Both the position numbers and the translations under genes were made by a program. From contig JAHDHH010000021.1 in assembly GCA_020631405.1 (NCBI GenBank), positions 1-57,829 on the forward strand: a stretch of DNA of 57,829 nucleotides, written 5' to 3'. The notes below the pieces were generated by a model. The model saw only the letters and a program-made list of their open reading frames with translations. It did not search any database and had not been told where the DNA came from. Origin of the DNA: Saprospiraceae bacterium (GTDB lineage Bacteria; Bacteroidota; Bacteroidia; Chitinophagales; Saprospiraceae). How positions within the stretch are numbered: position 1 is the stretch's first letter; every line of letters starts with the position of its first letter. Below, in pieces: positions 9,715 through 18,693 of this stretch.

Positions 9715-12303
9715 ATGGCTAAAAAATTGTTAATCGTTGAGTCACCAGCTAAAGCAAAAACGATTGAAAAGTACTTAGGAGGAGATTTTATAGTCAAGTC
9801 CAGTTATGGACACATCAGAGACTTAGAAAAAGGTCAGAAAGGTGTTGATATAGAAAATAGATTTGAACCCACTTATGTAGTTTCCGATAGTAAAAAGAAG
9901 GTTGTAAGCGAATTAAAAACAGCTACCAAAAAGGCAAGTGAAGTCTGGTTAGCGACGGATGAGGATCGTGAAGGAGAAGCTATTTCATGGCACCTTTGCG
10001 AAGTCCTAGGATTAGATGAAGCAACTACTAAGAGAATTGTCTTTAGAGAAATCACAAAGCCCGCAATAGAGAATGCAGTAAAGTCACCAAGGACGGTAGA
10101 TATGCATTTAGTCAATGCCCAACAAGCAAGACGTATATTGGATAGGCTAGTTGGCTTTGAGTTGTCAGGAGTACTTTGGAGAAAGGTAAAAAATAAATTG
10201 AGTGCAGGAAGGGTGCAATCCGTTGCTGTAAAGCTCATCGTAGATAAAGAAAGAGAAATACAAGCATTCCAAAGTAAGGAATATTTCAAAGTAACTGCAT
10301 TGTTTGATGTCAAAGCTAGTAATGGCAGAGTTGCTGAACTTAAAGCAGAGCTCAAAAGAAGAATCGAAACATTTGAAGAAGCAGAAAAGTTTGTCAATGC
10401 TTGCAATGGTGCGACATTCACAATTAATGACATTAGAGTAAAACCTCTGAAAAGGAAACCTGCAGCTCCTTTTACAACTTCAACACTGCAACAAGAAGCA
10501 AGTAGGAAGTTAGGATTTGCAGTAAATAGAACCATGTCTGCTGCCCAAAAACTCTATGAGCAAGGAAGGATTACCTATATGAGGACTGATAGTACATCTC
10601 TGAGTGCGACTGCAATGACTGCAATAGCTGATGAAATAAAGAGTGCCTTCGGTGATGAGTACTCTAACCCTAGGAACTTTAAGTCAAAGTCTGCCACTGC
10701 ACAAGAAGCTCACGAAGCCATTAGACCTACATATATCAATGTTCACGATGTTTCTGGAGATAGAGACCTGCAGCGTCTGTATTCATTGATTTGGAAAAGG
10801 GCAATTGCAAGCCAAATGTCTGAAGCTCAAATAGAAAAAACGACTGTTGATATAGGTATTTCGTCACTTCCCTCTGATAATTTGACTGCAGAAGGTGAGG
10901 TTATCAAGTTTGATGGATTTCTAAAAGTCTACATAGAGTCATCCGATGACGAGTCTGATGAAGATCAAAAAGGCATGTTGCCACCACTAAAGGTTGGACA
11001 GGTCTTAGATGTCAATAAAATAGCTGCTGCTGAAAAGTATACGAGACCAGTGGCTCGTTATACGGAAGCTATGTTAGTTAAGAAGCTAGAAGAGCTTGGT
11101 ATTGGTAGACCATCAACATATGCTCCTACTATTACTAAAATAATGGAAGAGTCTAGGGGTTATGTTACAAAAGAAAGTAGGGAAGGAAGAGAGGTGAAAA
11201 GTAGGTTAGTGACATTGTCTAATAATAATGTGGAATCTACCACAGTAGATGAAAAAATCGGAAGTACATCCAATCGGTTATATGCCAGTGATTTAGGTAT
11301 GTTAGTATCTGACTTTCTTGGAGAACATTTCCAAGAGGTCATGGATTACTCTTTTACAGCAAGTATAGAAGCCCAACTTGATAGCGTAGCGGAAGGCAAA
11401 CAAGAGTGGAGGTCTATGTTAGAAGGCTTTTACCATGAGTTCCATGAAGACATAGAAAAGACCATAGAGCATGCCGAAAGAGCTAAAGGTAGAAGAGATT
11501 TAGGCATAGATCCAGAAAGTGGTCATAAGGTAGTCGTTCAAATGTCGAGGTACGGCCCAGTAGCACAAATTGGAACAAGAGAAGAAGTTGGTGAAGAAGA
11601 AAAACCTAGATTTGCTAGTCTAAGAACTGGTCAATCTATGGAGACAATCACTTATGAGGAAGTCATGGAACTCTTCAAATTACCAAAAGATCTTGGTGAG
11701 TATGATGGTGATCCAGTAAGTGTAGGAATCGGGAGATTCGGTCCATACGTGAAGCACGGAGAACTGTTTGTGTCAATAGGTAGAGGCAAAGACCCACTTG
11801 ATGTTACATTGGAAGAAGCAAAAGTGCTTATTGAAGAGAAGCGAAAAGAATTGGCGCCAGTCGCCACTTATAAAGGAGAACCAGTCACTAAAGGTAAAGG
11901 AAGATTCGGTCCATTTCTTAAGTACAAGGCTTTATACGTCAATATTCCAAAAAGAATTGATGCCGAAAACATCACTCAAGAAGAGATGTTTGAGTTGATT
12001 GAAGCGAAACTAATCAAAGAGGCAAATCGCTATATTCAACAGTGGGACTCAGAAAAAATAGCACTTGAAAATGGTAGATGGGGACCTTTTATTAGATTTA
12101 AGAAGAAGTCTATTAAGCTTCCAAAAGTTGATGGTGAAAAGCCTACTGAAGAGTATCTTAAAGGGGTAGATTTAGAGCAGGTCAAAAAGTGGATAGAAGA
12201 TGAAATGCCTGGATCATTTAAAAAGAAGGCTCCAGCAAAAAAGAAAGCCCCTGCCAAGAAAAAAGCAACGGCTAAGAAAAAGCCTGCAGCTAAGAAAAAG
12301 TAG
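9715..12303 (+). CDS. topA: DNA topoisomerase I
   Basis: 862 residues; a type IA topoisomerase that relaxes negative supercoils. The N-terminal Toprim domain holds LLIVESPAKAKTIEKYLGG and the metal-binding DEDREGEAISWHL (about residues 82-94). The catalytic tyrosine is in QGRITYMRTDS (about residue 292). From about 590 onward come several C-terminal topoisomerase repeats (G-R-F/W-G-P-x-x-K/R), used for single-strand DNA binding instead of the four-cysteine zinc fingers of the Escherichia coli enzyme. The protein ends in a very basic tail of alternating Lys/Ala/Pro (about 26 residues, KKAPAKKK repeats), a histone-H1-like DNA-binding extension often found in Bacteroidota TopA. Its last 14 nt overlap the convergent lpxB gene. 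Confidence 0.97.
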   Translation: MAKKLLIVESPAKAKTIEKYLGGDFIVKSSYGHIRDLEKGQKGVDIENRFEPTYVVSDSKKKVVSELKTATKKASEVWLATDEDREGEAISWHLCEVLGLDEATTKRIVFREITKPAIENAVKSPRTVDMHLVNAQQARRILDRLVGFELSGVLWRKVKNKLSAGRVQSVAVKLIVDKEREIQAFQSKEYFKVTALFDVKASNGRVAELKAELKRRIETFEEAEKFVNACNGATFTINDIRVKPLKRKPAAPFTTSTLQQEASRKLGFAVNRTMSAAQKLYEQGRITYMRTDSTSLSATAMTAIADEIKSAFGDEYSNPRNFKSKSATAQEAHEAIRPTYINVHDVSGDRDLQRLYSLIWKRAIASQMSEAQIEKTTVDIGISSLPSDNLTAEGEVIKFDGFLKVYIESSDDESDEDQKGMLPPLKVGQVLDVNKIAAAEKYTRPVARYTEAMLVKKLEELGIGRPSTYAPTITKIMEESRGYVTKESREGREVKSRLVTLSNNNVESTTVDEKIGSTSNRLYASDLGMLVSDFLGEHFQEVMDYSFTASIEAQLDSVAEGKQEWRSMLEGFYHEFHEDIEKTIEHAERAKGRRDLGIDPESGHKVVVQMSRYGPVAQIGTREEVGEEEKPRFASLRTGQSMETITYEEVMELFKLPKDLGEYDGDPVSVGIGRFGPYVKHGELFVSIGRGKDPLDVTLEEAKVLIEEKRKELAPVATYKGEPVTKGKGRFGPFLKYKALYVNIPKRIDAENITQEEMFELIEAKLIKEANRYIQQWDSEKIALENGRWGPFIRFKKKSIKLPKVDGEKPTEEYLKGVDLEQVKKWIEDEMPGSFKKKAPAKKKAPAKKKATAKKKPAAKKK

Positions 12304-13369
12304 AGTAGAGGTCATCAACTACAGATATTATCGGATCCTGAATACTTGATAGTGACTGTTTGACTTGGTTGTAGTCGTCTAAAGTGTCACTATCCTTTAA
12401 TTGACTTAGATGTAGAGTGAGATTCTGCAGATTTGCACCATGTTGAATTAGCTCAGCTATGACTGCTTTGTTAGCTATGATGTTGACCAATGAAATGTAT
12501 TTAATCTTAAGGAGTCGCTTAGCTATCCAATATGAGATTTGGTTTGCTTTGTAGATTACTACCTGTGGTACATCAAATAACATTGTCTCAAGAGTAGCGG
12601 TACCACTTGCCACTATTGCATACTTGGCATTGTGTAATGCTTTCCAGCTCTCCTCGATTAGCGTAACATTACTTGGGCAAGAGAGCCCCGTCAATGTGTA
12701 AAACTTCTCCTCGCTGTAACCCTGGGCAAGAGGCAATAGAAATTGTGTTGAACTTTCCTGTTCTGCATAGGCATACATAAGAGGAAGATGCCTAGTTATC
12801 TCTTGGTTTCTGCTACCAGGAAGTAAAGCAATACTTAACTTTTCGTATTTGTTCGCTTGCTTGTAGGATTCAATTCTCGAATGTAGAGGGTTGCCAAAGT
12901 AAGTGGCTTCAATTTCATGTTTAGCAAAATATTCTACTTCAAATGGAAATATGACATATAGTTTGTCAACATATTGTTTGATTTGTTTAACTCTACTTTC
13001 CTTCCATGCCCAGACTTTTGGTGCGATATAGTAGGCGGTACTTATAGACTGCTGTTTTGCCCACTTTGCAATTCTAAGGTTGAATCCCGGATAATCAATA
13101 AAGAGAATAACATCTGGCTTGAAATTAAGAATATCAGCCTTGCAGAGTTTAAAGTTTGCTTTGATTGTTTTGATATTCTTGATTACCTCCACAAAGCCCA
13201 TGAAGGCTGTTTCACGAATATGCTTGACTATATTCTTACTTACTGCCAACATAGCATCACCTCCCCAGAATCTAACTTCACATTCAGGATGCCGACTCAA
13301 TAAATTGGAAATAATCTGAGCTCCGTAAATATCCCCTGATACCTCTCCTGCAATGATGTAAACTTTCAC
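12290..13369 (-). CDS. lpxB: Lipid-A-disaccharide synthase
   Basis: 359 residues, near normal length for LpxB (about 380). It joins UDP-2,3-diacylglucosamine and lipid X to make the lipid A disaccharide at the inner membrane. Seen: N-terminal MKVYIIAGEVSGDIYGAQII, the segment DVILFIDYPGFNLRIAKWAK, AYYIAPKVWAWKESRVKQI, the GNPLHSRIE segment, and LLPGSRNQEI followed by a GTATLETML donor-site motif. It is the last gene of the eight-gene minus-strand run, 11 nt after the small membrane protein gene, and overlaps the 3' end of topA by 14 nt tail-to-tail. The rest of the lipid A pathway is not in the window. Confidence 0.95.
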   Translation of the reverse strand: MKVYIIAGEVSGDIYGAQIISNLLSRHPECEVRFWGGDAMLAVSKNIVKHIRETAFMGFVEVIKNIKTIKANFKLCKADILNFKPDVILFIDYPGFNLRIAKWAKQQSISTAYYIAPKVWAWKESRVKQIKQYVDKLYVIFPFEVEYFAKHEIEATYFGNPLHSRIESYKQANKYEKLSIALLPGSRNQEITRHLPLMYAYAEQESSTQFLLPLAQGYSEEKFYTLTGLSCPSNVTLIEESWKALHNAKYAIVASGTATLETMLFDVPQVVIYKANQISYWIAKRLLKIKYISLVNIIANKAVIAELIQHGANLQNLTLHLSQLKDSDTLDDYNQVKQSLSSIQDPIISVVDDLYSTFS

Positions 13370-13380
13370 AAAGGTCTAGG

Positions 13381-13686
13381 TTAGGTCGCAAATAAAATAT
13401 TGTAATACTTGTAGAACCAAAAGCCAACATATACAAGAGATGGAAAAATAATTCCACGCATACTATTATCCGCTTTTTGATTTTTAAAGTAATTGAATGG
13501 AATCAGGTTTGTACAAATTGCTATTAGGGCGACAGTTCTCAATCTGTGACCGCTAGCCATCCCAGAAGAAGCTTCCATCAATCCATATTGGCCGAGTACG
13601 GAGAATATTCCACTCACAAGCATGAAGCCCAATACAGGCGCCATACAGCCTACTACGAATCCCGTAAGGATGTTGTCATTTTCCAT
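13381..13686 (-). CDS. Small hypothetical integral membrane protein
   Basis: 101 residues with three probable membrane segments (about 7-31, 50-64 and 78-97; for example GFVVGCMAPVLGFMLVSGIF). No family or active-site motif recognised. It starts 2 nt after the surE stop and ends 11 nt before lpxB, so it is almost certainly co-transcribed with them. A small membrane protein between surE and lpxB is, as I recall, a recurrent arrangement in related Bacteroidota, which would suggest an envelope role; that is inference only. Confidence 0.8.
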   Translation of the reverse strand: MENDNILTGFVVGCMAPVLGFMLVSGIFSVLGQYGLMEASSGMASGHRLRTVALIAICTNLIPFNYFKNQKADNSMRGIIFPSLVYVGFWFYKYYNILFAT

Positions 13687-13688
13687 AT

Positions 13689-14450
13689 TTAAGATTCTAA
13701 GAATTTATAACTATTAAGTGCCTTCTGGTTAGTCAAGTCATGCCATGAAGGGACGACTGATACATAACCTTCTCTCAATGCAATAATATCAGATTGTGGA
13801 TCATGATTATTAAGATGAAATTCACCTGTTAGCCAATAATACTTCCCTCCATGTGGATCTGTGCCTTCTTGGAAATTTTCTTCCCATCTGCCATCGCCTT
13901 GTGTACAGACTCTGATCCCTTTAATTTGTGAGTAGGGTAGTTTTGGGATGTTGACATTGATTAGATTTCCAGTAGTCACAGTATTTGCTAACATCCCTTT
14001 GATAATTTGCTCTGCCACTAACTTTGAGGCACTAAAGTCGGCAGTGTATGCAAAATCATCTAGTGAAAATCCGACAGATGGAATCCCATCTATGCTAGCC
14101 TCCATTGCAGCAGACATGGTACCAGAGTATATAATATTAAGGCTTGCATTAGAGCCATGGTTGATCCCTGAAATACAGAGGTCTATTGGTTTGTCTTTGA
14201 AAATGACATACTTTGCTAGTTTGACACAGTCAGCTGGTGTCCCATCACATTGGTACGACTCTATATCTGTAAACACAGATACTTTTTTGAGTCTAAGTGG
14301 GTTTTTGAGTGTGATTGCATGACCTTGTCCAGACTGGGGAGAATCAGGGGCAACTACTGTGACATCGCCAAATTGTTTCGCCACATCTACTAACGCTGCT
14401 ATTCCTGGAGCATTGATTCCATCATCATTAGTCACTAATATGTTTGGCAT
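13689..14450 (-). CDS. surE: 5'/3'-nucleotidase SurE
   Basis: 253 residues from the ATG at 14448-14450, which gives the canonical N-terminus MPNILVTNDDGINAPGI. A start 51 nt further upstream (14501) would add 17 atypical residues and overlap the acyltransferase gene, so it is rejected. SurE dephosphorylates nucleoside monophosphates in the cytoplasm using a divalent metal. The metal ligands are seen in TNDDG, in SGQGHAIT and in the SGINHGSN segment; GTMSAAMEA is also typical. It follows the acyltransferase gene by 43 nt and precedes the small membrane protein gene by 2 nt in the minus-strand run. Confidence 0.95.
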   Translation of the reverse strand: MPNILVTNDDGINAPGIAALVDVAKQFGDVTVVAPDSPQSGQGHAITLKNPLRLKKVSVFTDIESYQCDGTPADCVKLAKYVIFKDKPIDLCISGINHGSNASLNIIYSGTMSAAMEASIDGIPSVGFSLDDFAYTADFSASKLVAEQIIKGMLANTVTTGNLINVNIPKLPYSQIKGIRVCTQGDGRWEENFQEGTDPHGGKYYWLTGEFHLNNHDPQSDIIALREGYVSVVPSWHDLTNQKALNSYKFLES

Positions 14451-14493
14451 AGAGTTGTATTTAAGATTGTTAGTAAAGATAGTTACATAGTCA

Positions 14494-15060
14494 TTAAACA
14501 AACCTGAGATCAGGTGAGTAATCCTCAGGAAACTTTGCGTTACAGACTTTATAGTAGGCCATTACTTTTGTCATGCATTCTTCAAATGTAGCACTAGAAT
14601 GGATAACTGGGCCAAACTCTACAGTCTTATCTTTATAATCTCCCTTTATAGTTATGATAGGTACTTGAGCTTTCTGAGCTATATAATAAAACCCAGTCCG
14701 CCACTCTGTTCGTAACGAACGACTGCCTTCAGGTGTGATAACAAAGGCTATTCTTTCATGTTCTTGAAATACTTTCGCCAATTGGTCTACTTGGCTGATT
14801 TTTGCGCTTTTACTTCTGTCAATACCAACTCCGCCTATCGGTTTGACTAATAATCCAAAAGGAAACTTAGTCCAGAAATTTTTGATTGCTACCTTTATAG
14901 GCATGCCTAATCCCCACATACAGGTTACACCATTGACAAAGTCCCAATTGGATGTATGGGGTACAAAGAGTAATACACAACGTTGCATTTCTTTTGGTGG
15001 AGAGTTCAATAATTTGAAACCCATCCACTCAAATATTCTCATCCAGATATTTTTCTTCAT
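14494..15060 (-). CDS. Lysophospholipid / 1-acyl-glycerol-3-phosphate acyltransferase family protein
   Basis: 188 residues from the ATG at 15058-15060 (MKKNIWMRIFEWMGF). An earlier in-frame ATG at 15087 would overlap the upstream gene. The acyltransferase signature HTSNWD (H-x4-D) is present at about residue 36, followed by KNFWTKFPFG, then GGVGIDRSK and VITPEGSRS, which correspond to blocks II and III of the PlsC family. It probably acylates a lysophospholipid or related lipid at the inner membrane. At under 200 residues it is one of the short, single-domain forms common in Bacteroidota and not a full PlsC. It starts 1 nt after the DUF5683 gene ends. The exact substrate cannot be read from sequence. 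Confidence 0.85.
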   Translation of the reverse strand: MKKNIWMRIFEWMGFKLLNSPPKEMQRCVLLFVPHTSNWDFVNGVTCMWGLGMPIKVAIKNFWTKFPFGLLVKPIGGVGIDRSKSAKISQVDQLAKVFQEHERIAFVITPEGSRSLRTEWRTGFYYIAQKAQVPIITIKGDYKDKTVEFGPVIHSSATFEECMTKVMAYYKVCNAKFPEDYSPDLRFV

Positions 15061-15061
15061 G

Positions 15062-15682
15062 CTAAAAGTTGTATTGTAAACCAACAATACCCATAGAGTC
15101 GGGTAGACCAGTATTGGGTGCTAGTTTGATGGTGAGATCTTCGTCAATGTCAAACCCTAACAGATGTCTATCTACAAAGGCTTCAATGATTGTAATTAAG
15201 TGAACTACCCCCACGGAGAACCATGCGTAATCCTTGTACTGCCTTCCTCTCTCTCTAAATATGGATACTGTAGAGAGCTCTGCAGTTGTATAGCCTGAAC
15301 TAGAAACACCATTTAATAAGATTTCTCTATAGACCCTGTCCCATTCATTGAATTTTCTGGTTTGGTTAATAGCATTACCAACTGCTATACCATCAGCTGC
15401 CAATGCAAGAAAAGCCCTGAAATACTTCTTGTTGTACACTTGACCACCACCAGGAATAAGCAAAGAATATAGTGCCGCTTTACCTGGCTCTCCTTTAAAG
15501 ATCGAGAAGAACCCGACAATGCTATCATTCTTTACCTTCTTTTTTGACTGACTTAAGTCTTCTATTGACGTAGAATTGAGAGTGTCTATTGTTTGCCCTA
15601 TACTATCGACTTGTGCATAAGCTGCAAATTGAAAGAGAAATACAATAAATAGTACGCCAATCCTAATTGTCAAAATATTCAA
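15062..15682 (-). CDS. DUF5683 membrane-associated protein
   Basis: 206 residues with a signal peptide (VLFIVFLFQFAAYA, then Q). The conserved core YSLLIPGGGQVYNKKYFRAF (about residues 72-91) is the hallmark of DUF5683, followed by a hydrophobic stretch (FLALAADGIAVG) and a second near AWFSVGVVHLITIIEAFVD. It starts 20 nt inside the end of parB, which implies translational coupling. Gene order parA-parB-DUF5683 is, from memory, conserved widely in Bacteroidota, where dapB and lepB usually follow. Here an acyltransferase, surE and lpxB follow instead. Function unknown; the linkage suggests an envelope or division role. Confidence 0.85.
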   Translation of the reverse strand: MNILTIRIGVLFIVFLFQFAAYAQVDSIGQTIDTLNSTSIEDLSQSKKKVKNDSIVGFFSIFKGEPGKAALYSLLIPGGGQVYNKKYFRAFLALAADGIAVGNAINQTRKFNEWDRVYREILLNGVSSSGYTTAELSTVSIFRERGRQYKDYAWFSVGVVHLITIIEAFVDRHLLGFDIDEDLTIKLAPNTGLPDSMGIVGLQYNF

Positions 15683-16568
15683 TTATGTCTGTTAATTCAG
15701 TATCAGAATTAAAAGGGATAACGATTTTTCCCTTACCGTTGGTACTTCTCGTGATTTGAACCTTGCTCCCTAGCTCTGTGCTTATGAGTCTGCTATATTC
15801 CTTTAATATTGGATTAGCAGCTATGTCTGGTTTTTTTGCCTTGTCTTCTATTGTAGTAGATTTCTCTTGTTTAAGAGATTTGACGAGGGCTTCAGTTTGT
15901 CTCACTGAGAGACCTTCTGCTATGATTGCCTTGGAAACATAGTTCACTTTTTCAGGTGTGTCAAGACTCAAAATGGCCCTTGCATGTCCCATTGATAAAT
16001 CACCATCCTTCAGTGCTTTTTGAATACTTGCAGGCAACTTAAGTAATCTGACATAGTTGCTGACTGTACTCCTTTTCTTGCCGACTCGATCAGCTAGGAC
16101 CTCATGATTGATATCACACTCTTCGATGAGTCTTTGGTATGTTATTGCTACTTCGAGAGCATTAAGGTCTGATCGTTGAATGTTTTCAACCAACGCCATT
16201 TCAAGTACAGTATTATCATCAGCCTCTCTGATGTAGGCTGGCATTTCTGTCAGCTTAGCTAGCTTGGAAGCACGATACCTTCTCTCACCACTAATAATCT
16301 GAAAGTTAGTGTCGCTTAGTCTTCTCACAGTGATCGGTTGTATCAGCCCGTAAGTTTTAATTGACTGAACTAGCTCTAGCAAGACATCTTGATCAAATGT
16401 AGTTCTTGGTTGGAATGGATTAGCTTCTATTTGACTTATGGGTAACATTGCTACACCGGCTCCTTTAGGAACATCTACGCTTGATGTGGTCTTCTTTGGC
16501 TTGATATTGCTATTTGATAGCAGGGCTTTGAGGCCACTTCCGAGTTTTTCTTTAGAGTTTTTCGACAT
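15663..16568 (-). CDS. parB: Chromosome-partitioning protein ParB
   Basis: 301 residues using the ATG at 16566-16568 (MSKNSKEKLGSGLKALL), which leaves 4 nt after parA. A start at 16589 would overlap parA. ParB is the centromere-binding CTPase that spreads on parS. Seen in order: a basic N-terminal ParA-interacting segment, the ParB/Srx domain with NPFQPR, SGERRYRAS and ENIQRSDLNALE, a helix-turn-helix (VADRVGKKRSTVSNYVRLLK-like, about 155-180), and a C-terminal dimerisation domain with FNSDTELTDIIEYFDN. No convincing parS site was found in the window. Co-transcribed with parA. Confidence 0.95.
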   Translation of the reverse strand: MSKNSKEKLGSGLKALLSNSNIKPKKTTSSVDVPKGAGVAMLPISQIEANPFQPRTTFDQDVLLELVQSIKTYGLIQPITVRRLSDTNFQIISGERRYRASKLAKLTEMPAYIREADDNTVLEMALVENIQRSDLNALEVAITYQRLIEECDINHEVLADRVGKKRSTVSNYVRLLKLPASIQKALKDGDLSMGHARAILSLDTPEKVNYVSKAIIAEGLSVRQTEALVKSLKQEKSTTIEDKAKKPDIAANPILKEYSRLISTELGSKVQITRSTNGKGKIVIPFNSDTELTDIIEYFDN

Positions 16569-16572
16569 TAAT

Positions 16573-17331
16573 CTAATTTTGGTTGGCAATAAATTCAGAT
16601 GCCAAGTTCAAGTAATTTTGAGCTCCTACACTTTTTACATCATAGTGTATTACAGATTGTCCGACCATAGGAGCTTCTGCTACCTTCGAGTTTCTGTGGA
16701 TGATGGTTTCAAATACGCGATGCTCCGTCGATGATTTGATTTCATCAATGACCATATTAGCCATTCGTAGTCTTTTGTCGTACATAGAGAGTAAGATACC
16801 TTCTATTTCCAAATCTGGATTTAAGCCATTCTTTACGATTTCAATAGTCTCTGTTAACTTGCTTAGGCCTTGGAGTGCAAAAACCTCACACTGTATAGGT
16901 ATAAGCACAGAGTCACTTGCAGTCAGGGCATTGACTGTAATTATACCTAAGGACGGTTGGCAATCTAAGATGATAAAATCGTAGTCGTCTTTTATCTCTT
17001 CAATGGCTTTTGATAAGATGTATTCTCGGTGTTCTGCCGCTATGAGTTCTATCTCTGCACCCACTAGGTCTATATCTGATGGAGCAAGGTAGAGGTTGCT
17101 TTCGGTAGTTGGCTGTATGATCTCTGACAATTTAGACTGACCTATGAGTACATCATAGATAGTTGCTTCGAAGTCTACAACACCAAGACCACTCGTAGCA
17201 TTCGCCTGTGGGTCGGCATCTATTAATAGTACCTTATGATCAAGAATAGCTAGAGCTGAAGCAAAATTTATTGCTGTCGTCGTCTTCCCTACACCTCCTT
17301 TTTGATTTGCAATTGCTAGCGTCTTTCCCAT
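16573..17331 (-). CDS. parA: Chromosome-partitioning ATPase ParA (Soj)
   Basis: 252 residues, the normal length for a chromosomal ParA. Deviant Walker A KGGVGKTTTAINFAS at about residue 11, the switch DADPQANATSGLG at about 40, and Walker B FIILDCQPSLG at about 120. It works with ParB to segregate origins. It begins 3 nt after the MBL-fold hydrolase stop and ends 4 nt before parB, inside the eight-gene run. In many Bacteroidota parAB is found close to the origin; nothing else here (no dnaA, no DnaA-box cluster) tells how near the origin this window is. Confidence 0.95.
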   Translation of the reverse strand: MGKTLAIANQKGGVGKTTTAINFASALAILDHKVLLIDADPQANATSGLGVVDFEATIYDVLIGQSKLSEIIQPTTESNLYLAPSDIDLVGAEIELIAAEHREYILSKAIEEIKDDYDFIILDCQPSLGIITVNALTASDSVLIPIQCEVFALQGLSKLTETIEIVKNGLNPDLEIEGILLSMYDKRLRMANMVIDEIKSSTEHRVFETIIHRNSKVAEAPMVGQSVIHYDVKSVGAQNYLNLASEFIANQN

Positions 17332-17334
17332 GTG

Positions 17335-18000
17335 TTATAGGTCGATTTGTTGGTTAATATCTAGTAATAAAATTGATTTGCCTTTTTCTGCAAAGTATGA
17401 TGTCACCTCATCTTTGTCAACTTCCAAAGGTGGAAACGTATTGAAGTGACAGGCTATTATCTTATCACATTCTATAAAGTCTGAAGCAATCCTGGCGTCT
17501 TTGTATCCCATGGTAAATCTATTGCCTATCGGCAGAATTGCTGCATCGAGCTTTTCAGACGTCATTGGGATGAGTTTCATATCGTAAGTAAGTGCTGTAT
17601 CACCTGCGATATAAAGACACTTATCAGCAGAAGTCAATACAAAGCCACATGGGTTGCCAGCATATTTCCCATCTGGGAATGAGCTAGAATGTACTGCATT
17701 TACAAGTTTTAGATTACCAAATGGTAAGTCAATATCTCCACCATGATTCATTTGAATCCCTTTATAACCTTTGTTTATAAAGTAGGTAGCTACTTCATAG
17801 GTAGATATCACAGTGGCCTGATGATTTGATTGGATGTCGTCTACATTATTGATATGGTCTTGGTGACCATGAGTTAATAAGATATAATCCACTTTACATT
17901 CAAGCTGAGGCATGCCATTGGGGAAGAAAGGGTCAACTAATAGGTTGCTACTTCCAATGGTAATCAAGAAAGAACTGTGTCCTAAAAAGGTGAGTTTCAT
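17335..18000 (-). CDS. MBL-fold metal-dependent hydrolase (UPF0173 type)
   Basis: 221 residues. The metallo-beta-lactamase motif HGHQDH is at about residue 50, further ligands are in NAVHSSSF and AGDTAL, and a C-terminal ACHFNTFPP supplies the last histidine. The N-terminus MKLTFLGHSSFLI is typical of the UPF0173 group, whose substrate is unknown. As the first gene of the minus-strand run leading into parA (3-nt gap), its upstream region (18001-18123) should contain the promoter for the run. I found only a one-mismatch match to the consensus there (TTG complement at 18090-18092, TTGATTTG complement at 18060-18067). Confidence 0.9.
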   Translation of the reverse strand: MKLTFLGHSSFLITIGSSNLLVDPFFPNGMPQLECKVDYILLTHGHQDHINNVDDIQSNHQATVISTYEVATYFINKGYKGIQMNHGGDIDLPFGNLKLVNAVHSSSFPDGKYAGNPCGFVLTSADKCLYIAGDTALTYDMKLIPMTSEKLDAAILPIGNRFTMGYKDARIASDFIECDKIIACHFNTFPPLEVDKDEVTSYFAEKGKSILLLDINQQIDL

Positions 18001-18123
18001 AACAAGTAAAAATATTTCCGCTAAGGTAAGGATATTGCAATGAGATAGAGGATACTTACCAAATCAATGTCAAATATTCAAACTAAAATCAATAGCTTGT
18101 GTTATTAGTCTAAATTAGAAATT

Positions 18124-18666
18124 ATGAATAAACTGCTCATCCTCAGTGCTACCAATAGACCAGAAAGTAAGTCCTTTGAAATAGCCAAAGTCTATCAAGC
18201 TGAGGCAAACACTCTTGAAGTAGACGCAACTTTAGTTTCCCTTGAAGAACTAAATGGGATGTCAATAACAGAGGCCATGTACTCTGAGCAAGGCCAAGCC
18301 GATCAAGTCAAAGTTCTACAGGATAAGTACTTTGAACCTGCTACGCATATCGTTATCATTATGCCAGAGTACAATGGGACTTTTCCAGGTATTTTAAAAT
18401 TCTTTCTAGATGCCATCTCTGTCAGAAATTATAAATCTACATTTGGTGGGAAGCAAGTAGCCTTGGTTGGTGTATCGTCGGGTAGAGCTGGATGTCTTCG
18501 AGGCATAGATCAGCTGACTAATGCACTGAATTATCTTGGTATCAGTGTTTCTAAAAATAAAATTCCAATTTCAGGAGTCAACAGTCTTTTTACCGGTGGT
18601 GTTTTTGACGCTGAAGTGAAAGCCTTGTTCGCAGGTCAAGTCAAAGAATTATTTGGATTGGTGTAA
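18124..18666 (+). CDS. NADPH-dependent FMN reductase family protein
   Basis: 180 residues with a flavodoxin-like fold. It has the FMN phosphate-binding loop near the N-terminus (ILSATNRPESKSFEIAK), the second FMN-contact motif IIMPEYNGTFPGILKFFLDA at about residue 80, and GVSSGRAGCLRGIDQL at about 118. Family members reduce FMN, quinones or azo dyes with NAD(P)H; the physiological substrate is not evident. It lies 27 nt ahead of the FKBP lipoprotein gene and is probably co-transcribed with it. It is divergent from the MBL-parA run across 123 nt. Confidence 0.9.
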   Translation: MNKLLILSATNRPESKSFEIAKVYQAEANTLEVDATLVSLEELNGMSITEAMYSEQGQADQVKVLQDKYFEPATHIVIIMPEYNGTFPGILKFFLDAISVRNYKSTFGGKQVALVGVSSGRAGCLRGIDQLTNALNYLGISVSKNKIPISGVNSLFTGGVFDAEVKALFAGQVKELFGLV

Positions 18667-18693
18667 TTTGAATATCTTGCAAAAAATTAAATT

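Noticed and set aside
9873..10535. A 220-codon minus-strand open frame within topA
   Set aside because: Antisense to the conserved Toprim and catalytic part of TopA; no homology or start context supports it.
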